Shown piece after piece: positions 1 to 10,422 of a stretch of 64,000 nt of DNA. The notes beneath the pieces are model-generated. The model worked only from the letters and a program-made list of their open reading frames with translations. It made no database searches and had not been told where the DNA came from. The stretch spans positions 1 to 64,000 of the forward strand of contig JADNYJ010000112.1 in NCBI GenBank assembly GCA_015501075.1. The letters are read 5' to 3'. The DNA is from Gymnopilus junonius. Taxonomy: Eukaryota; Basidiomycota; Agaricomycetes; Agaricales; Galerinaceae. A program made the position numbers and the translations under genes. Numbering within the stretch: the first letter of the stretch is position 1; every line of letters starts with the position of its first letter.

Positions 1-711
1 AAGCGTACCTCGCAGCTTTGCTGTATACTTTATCTGCTCACCCTACCCGTCATGACTCCAACATTCATCTCCTTAACAAATCCATCTCGCTCTGACGTCA
101 AGGTCGTTGCTCGTGATCTTAACATCACTTTTGTCTGCATAGTTGAGGCGATGGCGACGACCTCCGATATCCTACTTCTGTGGAGGTTTACAAGTGTTAA
201 AAGTAACGGGCATTACACGAGGAAAAAAATGATACAGGATATGTGGATAGTCTATATCTTCATATGGGCATCGATAGGAATTGATATCTTCGCCAAGGTG
301 TGTCAGCTTTCCATTCTTTAGCACTTTCCAAGTCGAGGCTTAACGTTCAAACACATGATTTAGATATTCCGCAATAAAACAGGCGACCTAATCTCAGACC
401 TGGCAATCACGAATCTTACGCTCACCTTGCGTGCCCTTGCCGCTCTCATGTATGGCTCGACATTGAGAAACGCTCAAGAGCTCTATGAGATTCATTCGGG
501 TACTTTTGGAAGTTCACTCGCAAAGGATAGTTTGACGTTTGCGGCCACCCCCAGAAAGCGTAGTGGCCAACCGCAAACATATATAAGCTCTGGTGAAACC
601 GGGACTAATTTAAGGGATCCTGTCGAAATTTCGATGGATGCACTCTCTTCGCGTATGCCAAATGTGCTATCCATGGATCACGAAGTTCCCGACTTCAAGT
701 CTGCACTGTAG
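1..711 (+). CDS. C-terminal part of a multi-pass membrane protein (5' end outside window)
   Basis: The reading frame is open from base 1. It runs to a GT-AG intron at 298-363 and continues in phase to a stop at 709-711. The visible protein has a hydrophobic segment near the start (CILYLLTLPV), another around FVCIVEAMATTSDILLLW and a third at MWIVYIFIWASIGIDIF, followed by a hydrophilic tail of about 90 residues. This is the end of an integral membrane protein with a cytoplasmic tail; basidiomycetes carry many such uncharacterised multi-span proteins. I do not recognise the family. The upstream exons are missing, so length and membrane topology cannot be given. Confidence 0.6.
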
Positions 712-964
712 TTATGGACTGACCTGATGTTTTTATCTTGCATTCAAGGTTAAAACTTCGCAGACCTTCTATCGACCTTCCATTCCAGATCCTATACATG
801 TTCGTATACCTTATTTAACTACCGATTCATCAATGGCTACAAATGATTTCCAACAACAGTTCCTCCAAAGCTCATGATCATCAGAGATTGATGTTGACGA
901 GTGCAACCAAGCGCGATAAGGTCATCTAATGATAATTTCAGAGGGATGCGTCTATTTTCAGAAT

Positions 965-1170
965 GAGTACTCACTGAAGGAATTGTCGGTACAGCAAACA
1001 AGTTGAGCAGAGCTGTAAATTGAAAAAATGGTCAAATATGACGTCAAGCTCATCTATCTCTGCAGTAGACACAAACCACGAGGTACCTCCTCCGATAACA
1101 ACGACTAGGCTGGGTGAGCCCAACTAGATCTGTGATGCCTTGAACGTTGAATCTTTGGAGGATGTTGTGC
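965..1170 (-). pseudogene. Decayed class I hydrophobin copy
   Basis: On the minus strand this stretch aligns with exons 2 and 3 of the intact hydrophobin at 25594-26007. The last-exon remnant (about 971-1012, after a tttacag acceptor) encodes CSAQLVCCTDNSFSEYSF. It matches the intact CSAQPVCCTDNSFSKC but has lost the eighth Cys and the stop. The exon 2 remnant (about 1081-1160) keeps a VVVIGGGTSW-like stretch, but only in a frame different from the preceding NVQGITDLVG stretch. No signal peptide or first Cys pair could be found upstream. It is a relic, not a working gene. Confidence 0.7.
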
Positions 1171-1502
1171 TCTAGCAGCGAAAACAAATCGAAAACGGAG
1201 GGCTTTATACTATAAATTGACTTTCAAAAATAGTCAAATTAAAACAAAAAGAAAACATGTCACACACTTTGAGGATAGGTACATACGTCATGTCGAAAAA
1301 TGGGCCTCAAAGTGGCGTTCGAGTGGAAGAAAGTGGTGTCACACTAGTCATGGGGACGAGGGCGGTAGAATGGGAAATGATGCCTGCATAGCAAAGCTTT
1401 GTTCCACGCCTCCTAGCGCAAGTATGGGATTGGGTCGAAAATTTTGTCTTTGATTGCTCAGGTACAGTGAAAGCGTAGAGATAGAATAGCGAATCATTCC
1501 TA

Positions 1503-2835
1503 TCAGCGAACGGCAGATCCGGCCCAAACTGCTTGTACATCAGCTACCAATTGTTCATCCCCGCTGAGTACCTCGTCGGAGTCGAAATCGCTGCCAGCTT
1601 CATCTGAATCTTCAACATCGACATTCTCATCTTCATCGCACGTTTCATAGTCAATAGAGCCGGTATTGATACTATTCGGATTTTCATCGTCTTCAGCAAG
1701 CTCCTCCACTTCGTCTTATTCCTAGTCGTCCCATGCAGTATCCTTACCTTCAGGATTGAAAAATCCAAGATCTTCGATTTCAAATTTATTTTCGAGATCG
1801 TCATCGGAAATGCTGTACTGGTTGGACTGAATGACACTTTCCGTCGGGGAATATTTGAGATCTTGCTCGTCGCTGGACCCGTCTTCTTCAGGGCCCTGGT
1901 AACTCATACACCTCGAGATTCCTGGATAGTATGCTAAAGTTCACCGTTTATCCCTGGACGCGGATAGAGCAGAGCATCTTCCAGCAAACCTTCGATAAAT
2001 GCAGATCCGTCTAAGTCATCGGCATCGAAGGAGATGGGCCTTCCGAGATGGGCCTTCCAAACATCGCCGGGTCGCAAGAGGGAGCCAGAACATTCGGAGA
2101 ATATCTCATCATCTGCCCATGCATAGATGTCTTCTGCATAGGAAAACTGGAGATAGAACGCCTTGCACATAAGTTGTGTGGCACCATGGCGGATTAGTTC
2201 CCAGCATTCTTCTTCGCGGTATAATGTCTGATATGGGCTGTGATATTCACCAGGGGGCCCTTCTGAATGATCAATGTCAATCTCTCGAAGGAAAGTATCT
2301 CCACAGGGTATGAGACTGCGGTTGGGATGTGAAGCTTGGGATATTATGGAGACAGTGGATTGAGTACTTTCGTCCTGCCGAAGAGGCAGTCAATATCTGT
2401 CCATGTACCTTTTGAAGAGATACACAGGGAGCCATTGGCGCTCTTCACCGCATAGAAAACAAAAACCGTCTTCAATTTCAGCGGTGCATTTTGTGCAATA
2501 GTAGAGCTTGTCATCTCCTTGTATAGTTTCAGGAAGGTCTCCTTCATCGTCCGCGTCTTGTTCGTCTCCATCACTGCCCAGTGACGACATCTCTGCATCC
2601 AAGTCATCTGAAGCTTCAGTCATTCCGAGTCCGAAGGTGCGTCGCTGTCGTTTGAACCATCAAAGCTTGTAAAGCTTCTTTTAATCTCTTGTTCTCTGCG
2701 TCTCTTTGCTTTAGCGCCTGGAAGCCCCAAAAGACGTTAAAGCAACTGACAGCAAATAATTCATAGAAAAGGGACTAACACTTTTGCAAACTTTCAAGTC
2801 TGCTTTTAATTTTAAAAGTGATCGCAATATTGTAA
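1503..2835 (-). pseudogene. Decayed paralogue of the acidic zinc-ribbon gene at 23961-25250
   Basis: The minus strand holds the same exon plan as the intact gene: a short first exon (KSRLESLQK), a coiled-coil start (ALKQRDAENKRLKEAL), a CxxC-x8-CxxC zinc ribbon (YYCTKCTAEIEDGFCFLC), a 48-nt intron, the conserved core (IYAWADDEIF, LLRPGD, DDLDGSAFIEGLLEDALLYP) and an acidic tail. Breaks: no ATG at the start; frameshifts between coiled coil and ribbon (about 2625-2660); TAG at 1934-1936 and TGA at 1904-1906, each where the intact copy has Trp; a frameshift just after; and two more stops near 1722. The zinc cysteines are kept. The stops are substitutions, so sequencing indels do not explain them. 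Confidence 0.8.
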
Positions 2836-3098
2836 TTCAAACGAAAGGGATAGTAAATAGGAAGACGCGCGGCGGTTGTTTGGAGTTCGAGTTCAAACCT
2901 TCAAATTGCATTGCAATCAACGACGCGTTGGGTCACAGTTTGTCACAGTCGCGTCAAACACTCAACGCACGTGCCGAGTGATAAGAGGCGATAAGAAGGC
3001 CAACGAACTTGCCGTCCTCCTGGTTGACTCGAGTAAATAATGTCTATTTCCATAATTCTTACAAGTTATACGACTCAGAGTAAAAACGGTCTGACTGC

Positions 3099-4234
3099 TT
3101 ATTGAACAGTGCAAGAAGCTCGCACAGAATCCCAACACCCTTTCTTAGGGACCGAGTGCGATGGGTCGTCTGGTTCGACCAGATGAAGGGTTGTAATAAG
3201 TTGACGCGTACTCTGGACTTTCTCTAAGTCTTGGGGCCTAAGTCAAATATTGATTAGAAAACACTTTTAATCGTGATGGAAGGAACGCGAGACATACTTG
3301 TCATTCGTAGGAGTGAGCTTTAATACGCTGGGGTATGCGTCTTCTAATTCATGCATCTGATATTAATTGATTTTGTGATTAGCGACAGCAGCAATGCGCA
3401 ATAGAGACTTCAATGCACTTTGTCGGTGTAATCCTTGTAACTGTCTCGCAAATTTTTCCACTTGGAGCTAATTGCCTTTGCAGACAAGGTGGAGAACCTC
3501 TGCGCGAGGCTCGCGACTGCGACAGTTTGAGCGGATTCCTCCATATCAGTCTCGTTCCACCAGCTGGCATATCCGTCGAGGACTATAATTGACTGTTCGA
3601 GAGTAGGTTCTAACTTCGCGAGGACTTCACTTCCTAAAATCTCGCTCTGAAGGTCACTGTCGGTTTCCAATTTGATATCTGCGATCCTCTGTAAAAAGAT
3701 GTAGAGCGAGGTTAACGTCAATTAATGATTCAATATTCTGTAATAACATACTTGATTAATCCCCCTTCTGACACTTCGAAACCCTTCCAGCGCTCCCTTT
3801 GCTCTCTCTTTACCTTCACATGCAAACTTCTCCATCTCTGCGATACATTCAGCCACGTCAGTATCTTCCGCAGTCTTTCCATCTTTCTTGGCCTTTGTGA
3901 GTTGATTAACCAAGCCCAGCCCTTCTTCGTAGGCGTCATGTCCAGACTGAGCTGCTTCCAGTCCATTCTGAAATGCGGATACATATTGGCCAATGTGTTC
4001 GGGGATTATACTAGCAGTCTTCGACCTATGCGCGAAAAATACGCCTCTTATTTTAAATGTATAAGGAAATGGAAAAACGTACGCAGAGATGTCTCTGTTT
4101 GCAGTCGAATACCAACCTTGAACCACTGTCAGAAACGATTTAGTGGATTCCACCAGATTCAGGAGGTTCTGATGCTGTAAGTCGATCTGGTTGTCTGTTG
4201 ACCGCAAAGCGATATCTCCTTCGGCTATAGACAT
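3099..4234 (-). CDS. Helical WW/DYT-motif family protein with C-terminal CaaX box, copy A
   Basis: Five exons (4083-4234, 3752-4025, 3419-3688, 3298-3356, 3099-3237) join in phase to 297 residues. The protein is almost entirely helix-forming. A first helical block (YVSAFQNGLEAAQSGHDAYE to LEGFRSVRRGINQ) is followed by a second with the family motif YASWWNETDM and the block KWKNLRDSYKDYTDK. It ends CTVQ, a CaaX box; X = Gln usually means farnesylation. There is no signal peptide, so a prenylated, inner-membrane-associated protein is inferred. Copies B and C share intron positions and motifs. I do not recognise the family. The layout recalls ClyA/HBL-type helical proteins, but this is only a resemblance. 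Intron phases all close, so the model is firm although the function is unknown. Confidence 0.75.
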
Positions 4235-4626
4235 TGTAAGTGTAATGCGTGAAAGACTGTGGCCAAGTAGGACGGCTTTTGAGTATAATGATAGGAATCA
4301 GGAGTCAGTCGATTTAAAGGCTCCCTGACGCGGCCTCATGCAATTTGAGACTTATCTCAAATTCGAGTTGACATTCCTCGTAACATGGAATACCTCCGAG
4401 ATGAAGGTCTTTAATGGAATGCCACCAGCCATTGGTCGGTGAGTCCCTGCTTCATGTAAAACATGAGGCTATGGTGAGGCGATAGAGAGTTACTGGTGCG
4501 ATTTCCTTGAGGATTAATGCCCTCATTGATTCAATGCTTGTAATGATGTTATATTATCTCTCCGAGATAAAAGGTCCTTAACATGCCACAAATAATCACA
4601 TGGAGCCAGACCCACCAAACGCGTGA

Positions 4627-5762
4627 TTACCTCCTCCTGGTCATGAAGACACGAGTGCCGAACGCGGCAAGACGATCCCTTTTGCGAGGCTGCTTATAAT
4701 CTACAGGCCAGCCTTCTTGAGACAAGCTAGACGCCTTTTTGCTTCGCTGGGTAATTGTTCCGGCGGGATTATGCAAATCATGAGGTATAGGCACGATATC
4801 AGGCACTTGGCCGTCCTTAATGGGATTATGTTTCTTCTCGAGCGCGAATTCAGGATCGGCATCCTGTATCTGCCTAATCTATGACAATTTGAGCATGAAA
4901 AGTATGAAATAAGAAGTATTATAACGATAACTGACCTTATCGGTATAGTCAACATATTCCTGCCTCAGGTTTCTCCACTTCTGCACAACATCTCGAGCGC
5001 GGAGTGAATTGTATTTGATAACCACTTGCTGGAGGCGCTTGGATTGGGAAATGTGACTCATACTTATAGCGTTCCACCAAGATATGTAGAGGGAAATGCA
5101 AGTAGAGAACTTCTCAAGAGTCGAAATTCCTTTCTCAAGTTCGTTCAGCTTTGGATCTGAAAAGAATTCGCTCAGTCTGCTGACGCCATGACATCGGTAT
5201 ACGAAGCATATTACACGTACCAGTTCCCACATCTTGGCAATCCTCATCACTTGGTTGCATCTTTGCCTCCCTAATAAGCTGTCGAAATATTATCCATTAG
5301 TGGGGCTTGACTCAGTGACGTCGAGAACCAACCTGTAGAAGCATTACTCGAACGCCTCTAAATCTTCCGTGCGCCTCTTTAGCGTTATTTTCACCAAGCC
5401 GTGCGATTTCAAGCATCCTTCGAAGGTAATCCTGCCTTTCATCTTCACTACAGGAGTCCATGAGATCAATGAAGGCTAAAGCATCCTCCGCAATATTGAA
5501 GCCATGCTGCGCAGCCACAACGCTGAGTTCGAGGGCCTGCATATAAGACTTAGCCTGCGTCTTTATGGATTGAAGTGCAGGCGACCTAATAGATATCTCT
5601 TTAATTGAGTAGTAGGGAGCTGTCGTGGAATTGCCAATCTCACGAATAGTTGGATTTACACCAAGGACGCAGAAGGTCAAACACGAGTAAAGTTGAGCTA
5701 GCGAGATCTTTGAGATTTGTCGTCCCTGGAGGAGCCAGTATGTCAATTTCAGTAGAAGTCAT
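4627..5762 (-). CDS. Helical WW/DYT-motif family protein, copy B, CaaX lost
   Basis: Five exons (5662-5762, 5333-5585, 5221-5278, 4936-5156, 4627-4878) give 294 residues. Conserved landmarks are SPALQSIKTQAKSYMQALEL, HGRFRGVRVMLLQ, YISWWNAISM and KWRNLRQEYVDYTDK, each aligned with copies A and C. The intron before the last exon is at the same place as in A. After DYTDK the tail differs completely: it is Lys/Arg-rich and ends FMTRRR with no terminal Cys. The protein could still bind membranes through its basic tail. The 76-nt first intron was placed by alignment with copy A and is the least certain junction. Copy B lies upstream of A on the same strand and is divergent from copy C. Confidence 0.7.
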
Positions 5763-6623
5763 CGTTCTAACTTCTAGAGACAGATGGAGAGTAGATTTCT
5801 TGCCAGACTAAGTCGATGAGAACAAGACAACTCGGTGGGTTGGTGACGAATTCCTGGAGGGGGGTGTTGGGGATTATCGATAAAAACATAGAGGACTGGC
5901 CTGGACTGAATTCTCACAGAAGCAAATTCCACCATGCTGGAACCACGTTTGTTGGGTGCGGTCAGGTATCATGATTCCGAAAACGATGATGAAGGGGGGC
6001 AGATGTGGCTGGAATGAATAGATATTAAGTCAGCAGACAATGTAAAGGGGTTAGAGTAAAACCTTAGGATTGCGATGTAACCGACGACATGAACAAGAAA
6101 TTTGATCTGAAATCTCAAATTAATGAGAAGCGAGTCAAGAGGAAGTCAGCAGTGAAGAAGTGCAACCCCCGTTGCAAGCCGAGCTAGCCATTCGAAACGG
6201 AGACTCGTCGAAGTTGCTAGTCCGTCTGATCGGATTTTGAGGACACGTTCGGCTTTGACGGCAACGATTAACGGGTTCTTTTATTCAACTCGCCCCTCAA
6301 TTCCATGGAAGAAGCCTCGTCTGCAAATTGCACGCTAAGCAAAACATTACTTCATGTCGGATAAATCTGCGCTCATAAAGTATATGTGCTCTAAATTTTA
6401 TCAAAGCAACGTATATACATTGTCTGAGCATGAGGCCGCCTGCAGTTTTTCATTTCCTTAAAGACTCCTGCCCATAACACTGCGATTCCACGACACAAGG
6501 ATCCTTTTGAGCCACCCCCTGCGACGGAAGCGAATAGACAATCTTTCCCTCCATCCTTGCTGTCTATTGCAACTCATTAAACAGACATTTATCTTCAGTG
6601 TTCTGCCAACACCGATCTCCAAC
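5763..6623. promoter_or_regulatory. Shared intergenic region between divergent copies B and C
   Basis: These 861 bases separate the start codons of the minus-strand copy B and plus-strand copy C. No open frame with coding character was found. The stretch presumably carries both promoters. No clear TATA box or operator was recognised. Confidence 0.4.
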
Positions 6624-7650
6624 ATGTCTATTTATGTCATACTTGGAACACCAGGCGCTTTTGACTTTCAGGCGTTCTCAGATGCTACGCGTCGATCTTT
6701 GGCGCTTCTCGCCCCACTTATGGAACTTCGCTCCATGTAAGCCTTGGTTGGAAATTGTTTTCATCTGCTCAATCCTTCACACAGAAACTCAAAAGTCACA
6801 AATGAGATCGTAGTTCAAGTTTTAGCATTCGCTCGTGCCATAAAATTAGGGGCAGAGGCTGCGCAGAAGGGGTTCACAGCGACTGAGGACATAATCTCGT
6901 TGTCCGAGCTTGTGGACAGGAGTAGTCCTCAGGAACGTGCTGAATACCTTAATGGTACCCTTGAATTAGCCAGTGAGGCTTACACCGAAGGAAAAGAAGC
7001 GTTTGACGTCTTCAGAGATGTCCGTACTAAGATTTTTTCTGTGAGTTCGTCATGCACTATAAATTTTATAAAGGCTTAATGGCCTCTAGCTTAGCGACAA
7101 GTTCAATTTCATGTTGCAGAACCCTCATGCTACACCCCTTACCAGGACGCGGAACCAGGCCGAAGCAGCTCGCCGCTCATTTGAAGAACTCAAGAAAGGT
7201 GTTGACGTTTTAGAAGCATTTGGACGTCATGCATCCGCTCTTGCTCAGTGGTGGGATTGGGTGAAGGTCGAGACTGATGTTCGCGGAGGAGGGCAGACTG
7301 CGGTCGTTTTCGATGATTCCTCACTGAAGCAGAAATCTGTCGTTGACCGCTGGAAACTTCTGCGTAATCAGTTCGCAGACTATACCAATATGGTAGGTCT
7401 TTCTTTCTTTCCTCCCCTGCCATATCATTTATCTCCTTTATTCATTATCTCGTAGGTTGGACTATTAGAGGATGAATATCCAGAGCTTCTTTCTGCCGGT
7501 GTTGTAGTCGGCCTTGCTCACCAAGGCCGTCCCTCTTCCTCCCGTCCGCGACCTTCCAAGAACATCCGCACTGACTTACGGCGAGTTCTTAATTTGACGA
7601 GGCCTAAGGACACAAAGGGTGCATCCTCAGGCTGTTGCTCCGTCCAATGA
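6624..7650 (+). CDS. Helical WW/DYT-motif family protein with C-terminal CaaX box, copy C
   Basis: Four exons (6624-6736, 6785-7040, 7120-7392, 7456-7650) close in phase to 278 residues. The order matches copy A: short N-terminal helix, helical block GAEAAQKGFTATEDII to FRDVRTKIF, then LAQWWDWVKV, DRWKLLRNQFADYTNM and LLEDEYPELL. The C-terminus is GCCSVQ, so the CaaX box is CSVQ, with an extra Cys just upstream that could be palmitoylated. No signal peptide is present. Membrane anchoring on the cytosolic face is inferred from the box. Function is unknown; the family assignment rests on comparison with the two neighbours. Confidence 0.75.
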
Positions 7651-7727
7651 TTGTCGATGTATTCCGTCAGTCCTTAAAAACGCTGCTTATTCTACTGTAA
7701 TATGATTATACATAGATTTATTCCGTC

Positions 7728-8071
7728 TTATTATGAAGCTCTGGATGAACGTATCCCTTTGGGATAAGTGCAGTCTCCTCTTCGTCCCGGAACTTCTTGC
7801 TGTTCAACTATTGCATATTTGATTTTCAGTGTCAATTTCGAGAGGCAGAGTGACTCTACATTAATTTTGTCCAGTTGCTTTCTCTTCGTACCGGGTCTGC
7901 TCGATGAAGTACTGCCCTTCGGAGCACAGAGAGTTACCAACCCCCAATGACTGGTCAAACATTAGTGTATGGTTTAGTTCTGGTCCTTCATAACGGAGAC
8001 CAGAGCATGTTGGCGGTGTTGTATCCGATATGGCGGGGTGGTTCAGAGGAGGCGAAACCTGCAATGTCCAT
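7728..8071 (-). CDS. Possible small gene of unknown function
   Basis: On the minus strand an ATG at 8069-8071 opens MDIAGFASSEPPRHIGY. A second stretch, with GPELNHTLMFDQSLG and CSEGQYFIEQT, splices through a GT-AG intron to RKKFRDEEETALIPKGY and PELHNKTE before a stop at 7728. The two parts are one base out of frame near the middle. Either a one-base error lies at about 7995-8005 or a weak 50-nt intron joins other frames. Composition looks coding, but no family was recognised. It is convergent with copy C and divergent from TSC10. Confidence 0.35.
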
Positions 8072-8646
8072 ATCTACTCACAAAGACGCTGGCGCCAAGT
8101 TCGGACACGATCTCATTTGCTAAACTGCTCGTGATCTGTTGGGCGCCTAGCTAAGGAGAAAGTGAGGACAAAGTGTACTGAGTTGTTGTTTTGGCACTTC
8201 TATCTGGGTAAGGAGAAATAATAATTATTGTACTGAACTCGTCGAAACCGCTGCAAAGGATTTTTCATATTGATAGTCCCTCTTTCGTCAGCGGCGCGTG
8301 TACATGTATGAATGAACTGCGGGGTGTTGAGTGAAGGGATCAGAGTTTTAGTATGATTAATGCAAGGATGTTAAAGATGAAATGTGTGAACGTAGCAAAT
8401 ATGAAGCTGACAAAAGTCTTCTCTGTGTGTTGAGAATGGAGAGAGTCTGGAGAGTCGACACAGGCGCAGGTCGCGCTCATGTCACGATCAGGAACAATCA
8501 GACCACCGCATTTTGCCGAGAGTGATACCGCAATGCGGCTGCGATACCAAAAACAGAGTTTGATTTCTTCCGGTGCCACCTCATCCCAAGAGCAGGTTCG
8601 GACCAGATTCTATCGCCCAAGTAGGAGGACTTGACAATTATCCAAC
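8072..8646. other. Intergenic region upstream of TSC10
   Basis: No gene was recognised in these 575 bases. The stretch probably holds the promoters of TSC10 (plus) and of the possible small gene (minus). Confidence 0.4.
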
Positions 8647-9932
8647 ATGTTTGGTTCTTCAAAAAAATGGAATCCTGATGGACGAGTAAGCCAACTTGCT
8701 ATCGTGAAACGGGACAACTGACAACCCAACAGCATGTGTACATCACAGGTGGTAGTTCTGGGCTCGGGCTTTCGCTTGCTCTCCTCCTAGCGCAGAAGGG
8801 CGCACATATTTCGGTTGTGGCGAGGAATTTGGAGAAACTGAATGCTGCGCGTGCGGCGATTGATGTGTGTTCTGTCTCTATATTACCCTTGCATTTGCGT
8901 GGTGGCATTAACTTGTTGTATAGAAAGTGCGCGTCAGCCCATCACAGATAATCCAAGCCTTCTCGCATGCCTTGGACTCCGGTTCTGCCGCTTCCGAGGC
9001 TTTAGAATTGGTGTGCAAGACTCATGGTGGAGCGGCACCTGATGCGATATTTTGCTGTGCTGGGAGTTCGAAACCGATGTTTTTTGTGGAGATGGAAGAG
9101 AAGGATCTGACGGATGGGATGAGCAATGGATACTGGATACAAGCATGGACTGCTTGGGTGTGTTTTGTTGTATTTTTTGACGCGTTGGAAGGCTGAAATC
9201 ATGGCGATTGTAGGCTGCGGCGAAGAAGATGGTCAGAGAGCGGAAGAAGGGTGCTAAGATTGTGTTCGTTTCTTCTATGTTGGGTTATATGACTCTCCTT
9301 GGCTACGCGTCATATTCGCCTGCGAAGCATGCGTTACGAGGTATAATGGTTCTGACTGTACCCTGTGCCGCCTGACTATGTATGAACTTAGGACTGGCGG
9401 ATACCCTTCAATCTGAACTCATGCTGTATGAGATTGACGTCCAGGTCTATTTCCCTCCCACGATGTATACCCCGGGTATGAAGAAGAAAACAAGTTGAAG
9501 CCAGAGATCACGAAGAAAATCGAAAGTGCCGACGAAGGTCAAACGCCAGAGAAGGCAGCTCAGATTTTGTATAACGGTCAGTCTGCTCTTCTTGTACTTC
9601 ATTTATTTTCCTGTGACTAAGGAGACTTTTTAGGTGTTGTAAATGGTCATGCACACATAACGGGCGATTTTATCACCGCTCTGTTCAGCGCTTCTACACG
9701 CGGTGCTGTTCGGAGACGAAACTGGCTGTTGGAGGGGCTCTATGATTTCATTGCCTACGTTCGTCACATTCTTGCTTTGTCGGTCTCTTTTGTTCTTCTT
9801 AGACTTACCCGACTTTCCTTTTCACAACAATAGATTGCGACGCCGGTGTGGCGAGCTGATGTAGACAAGCAGGTGGTCGCTCATCGAGAAAAACACCAAG
9901 AATACCTTGCCAGTCAACAGTTCTTTTCATGA
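8647..9932 (+). CDS. TSC10: 3-ketodihydrosphingosine reductase (short-chain dehydrogenase)
   Basis: The product should reduce 3-ketodihydrosphingosine to dihydrosphingosine with NADPH at the ER membrane, the second step of sphingolipid synthesis. The first exons (8647-8685, 8733-8864, 8924-9157, 9214-9340, 9392 onward) encode the Rossmann motif TGGSSGLGLSLA, the NAG-like CCAGSS, the catalytic Ser in IVFVSSMLG and the YASYSPAKHALRG Tyr/Lys pair. PPTMYTPG and the C-terminal GLYDFIAY membrane-proximal part fit the KDSR/Tsc10 branch. After MYTPG the frame is lost. The sequence GGG at 9474-9476 needs one more G to continue YEEENKLKPEITKKIE. This looks like a missing base in a homopolymer, not decay, because all downstream exons are conserved. 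Confidence 0.85.
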
Positions 9933-10422
9933 TGTGTAGAGGGGTTTGGGCGTTGATTGGTGCATTTGTACGATACTTGGTATACATACCCTGTCTATTT
10001 TTCATTTTTATGATTATTTCTGAATTCTTGGGCTGACTATTCACAACAATTGATCTTGCATGCTCTAGAGCGTTTCATCTTCTGCATCTCCGGCCCTTCC
10101 CACAATCCAATGCCGCAATAAAAAAACCTGATGAAAGACATGCCAATGACTTCTAGACTGACGTCCTTGGGAATATTGGCAGCCTTGGCCCTTCCTAATG
10201 GCAAGGGACTTTATATGGTTATCTAAGCCTAGAGCGCAAAAGCATTCGTTGCTGTAGAATTTCGGGGCATATCTCCCATTCTCCCATCCTAATCGGGAAG
10301 CCGATGACGTCTTTGTCAACCGAATCATGCCTGAGCCAAAACGAGCCTGATGATAAAGAGGACCCCTTGATCCTTTCCCATCTCTTCCCTCTTTTCGTCC
10401 GTGTCTCACCGTCGTTCAGCGC
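9933..10422. other. Intergenic region between TSC10 and GPH1
   Basis: No gene was seen. The stretch holds the TSC10 3' end and the GPH1 5' leader, which is pyrimidine-rich just before the start codon. Confidence 0.4.

Noticed and set aside
3140..3190. Possible tRNA B-box (GGTTCGACC) and palindrome CTGGTTCGACCAG
   Set aside because: No acceptor or anticodon arms could be paired around it, and it lies inside the last exon of copy A.
7861..8064. Similarity between CSEGQYFIEQT here and CPEGQTFLEQS in the NLS gene
   Set aside because: The match covers about ten residues only and does not extend at DNA level or into neighbouring exons, so it is probably chance.
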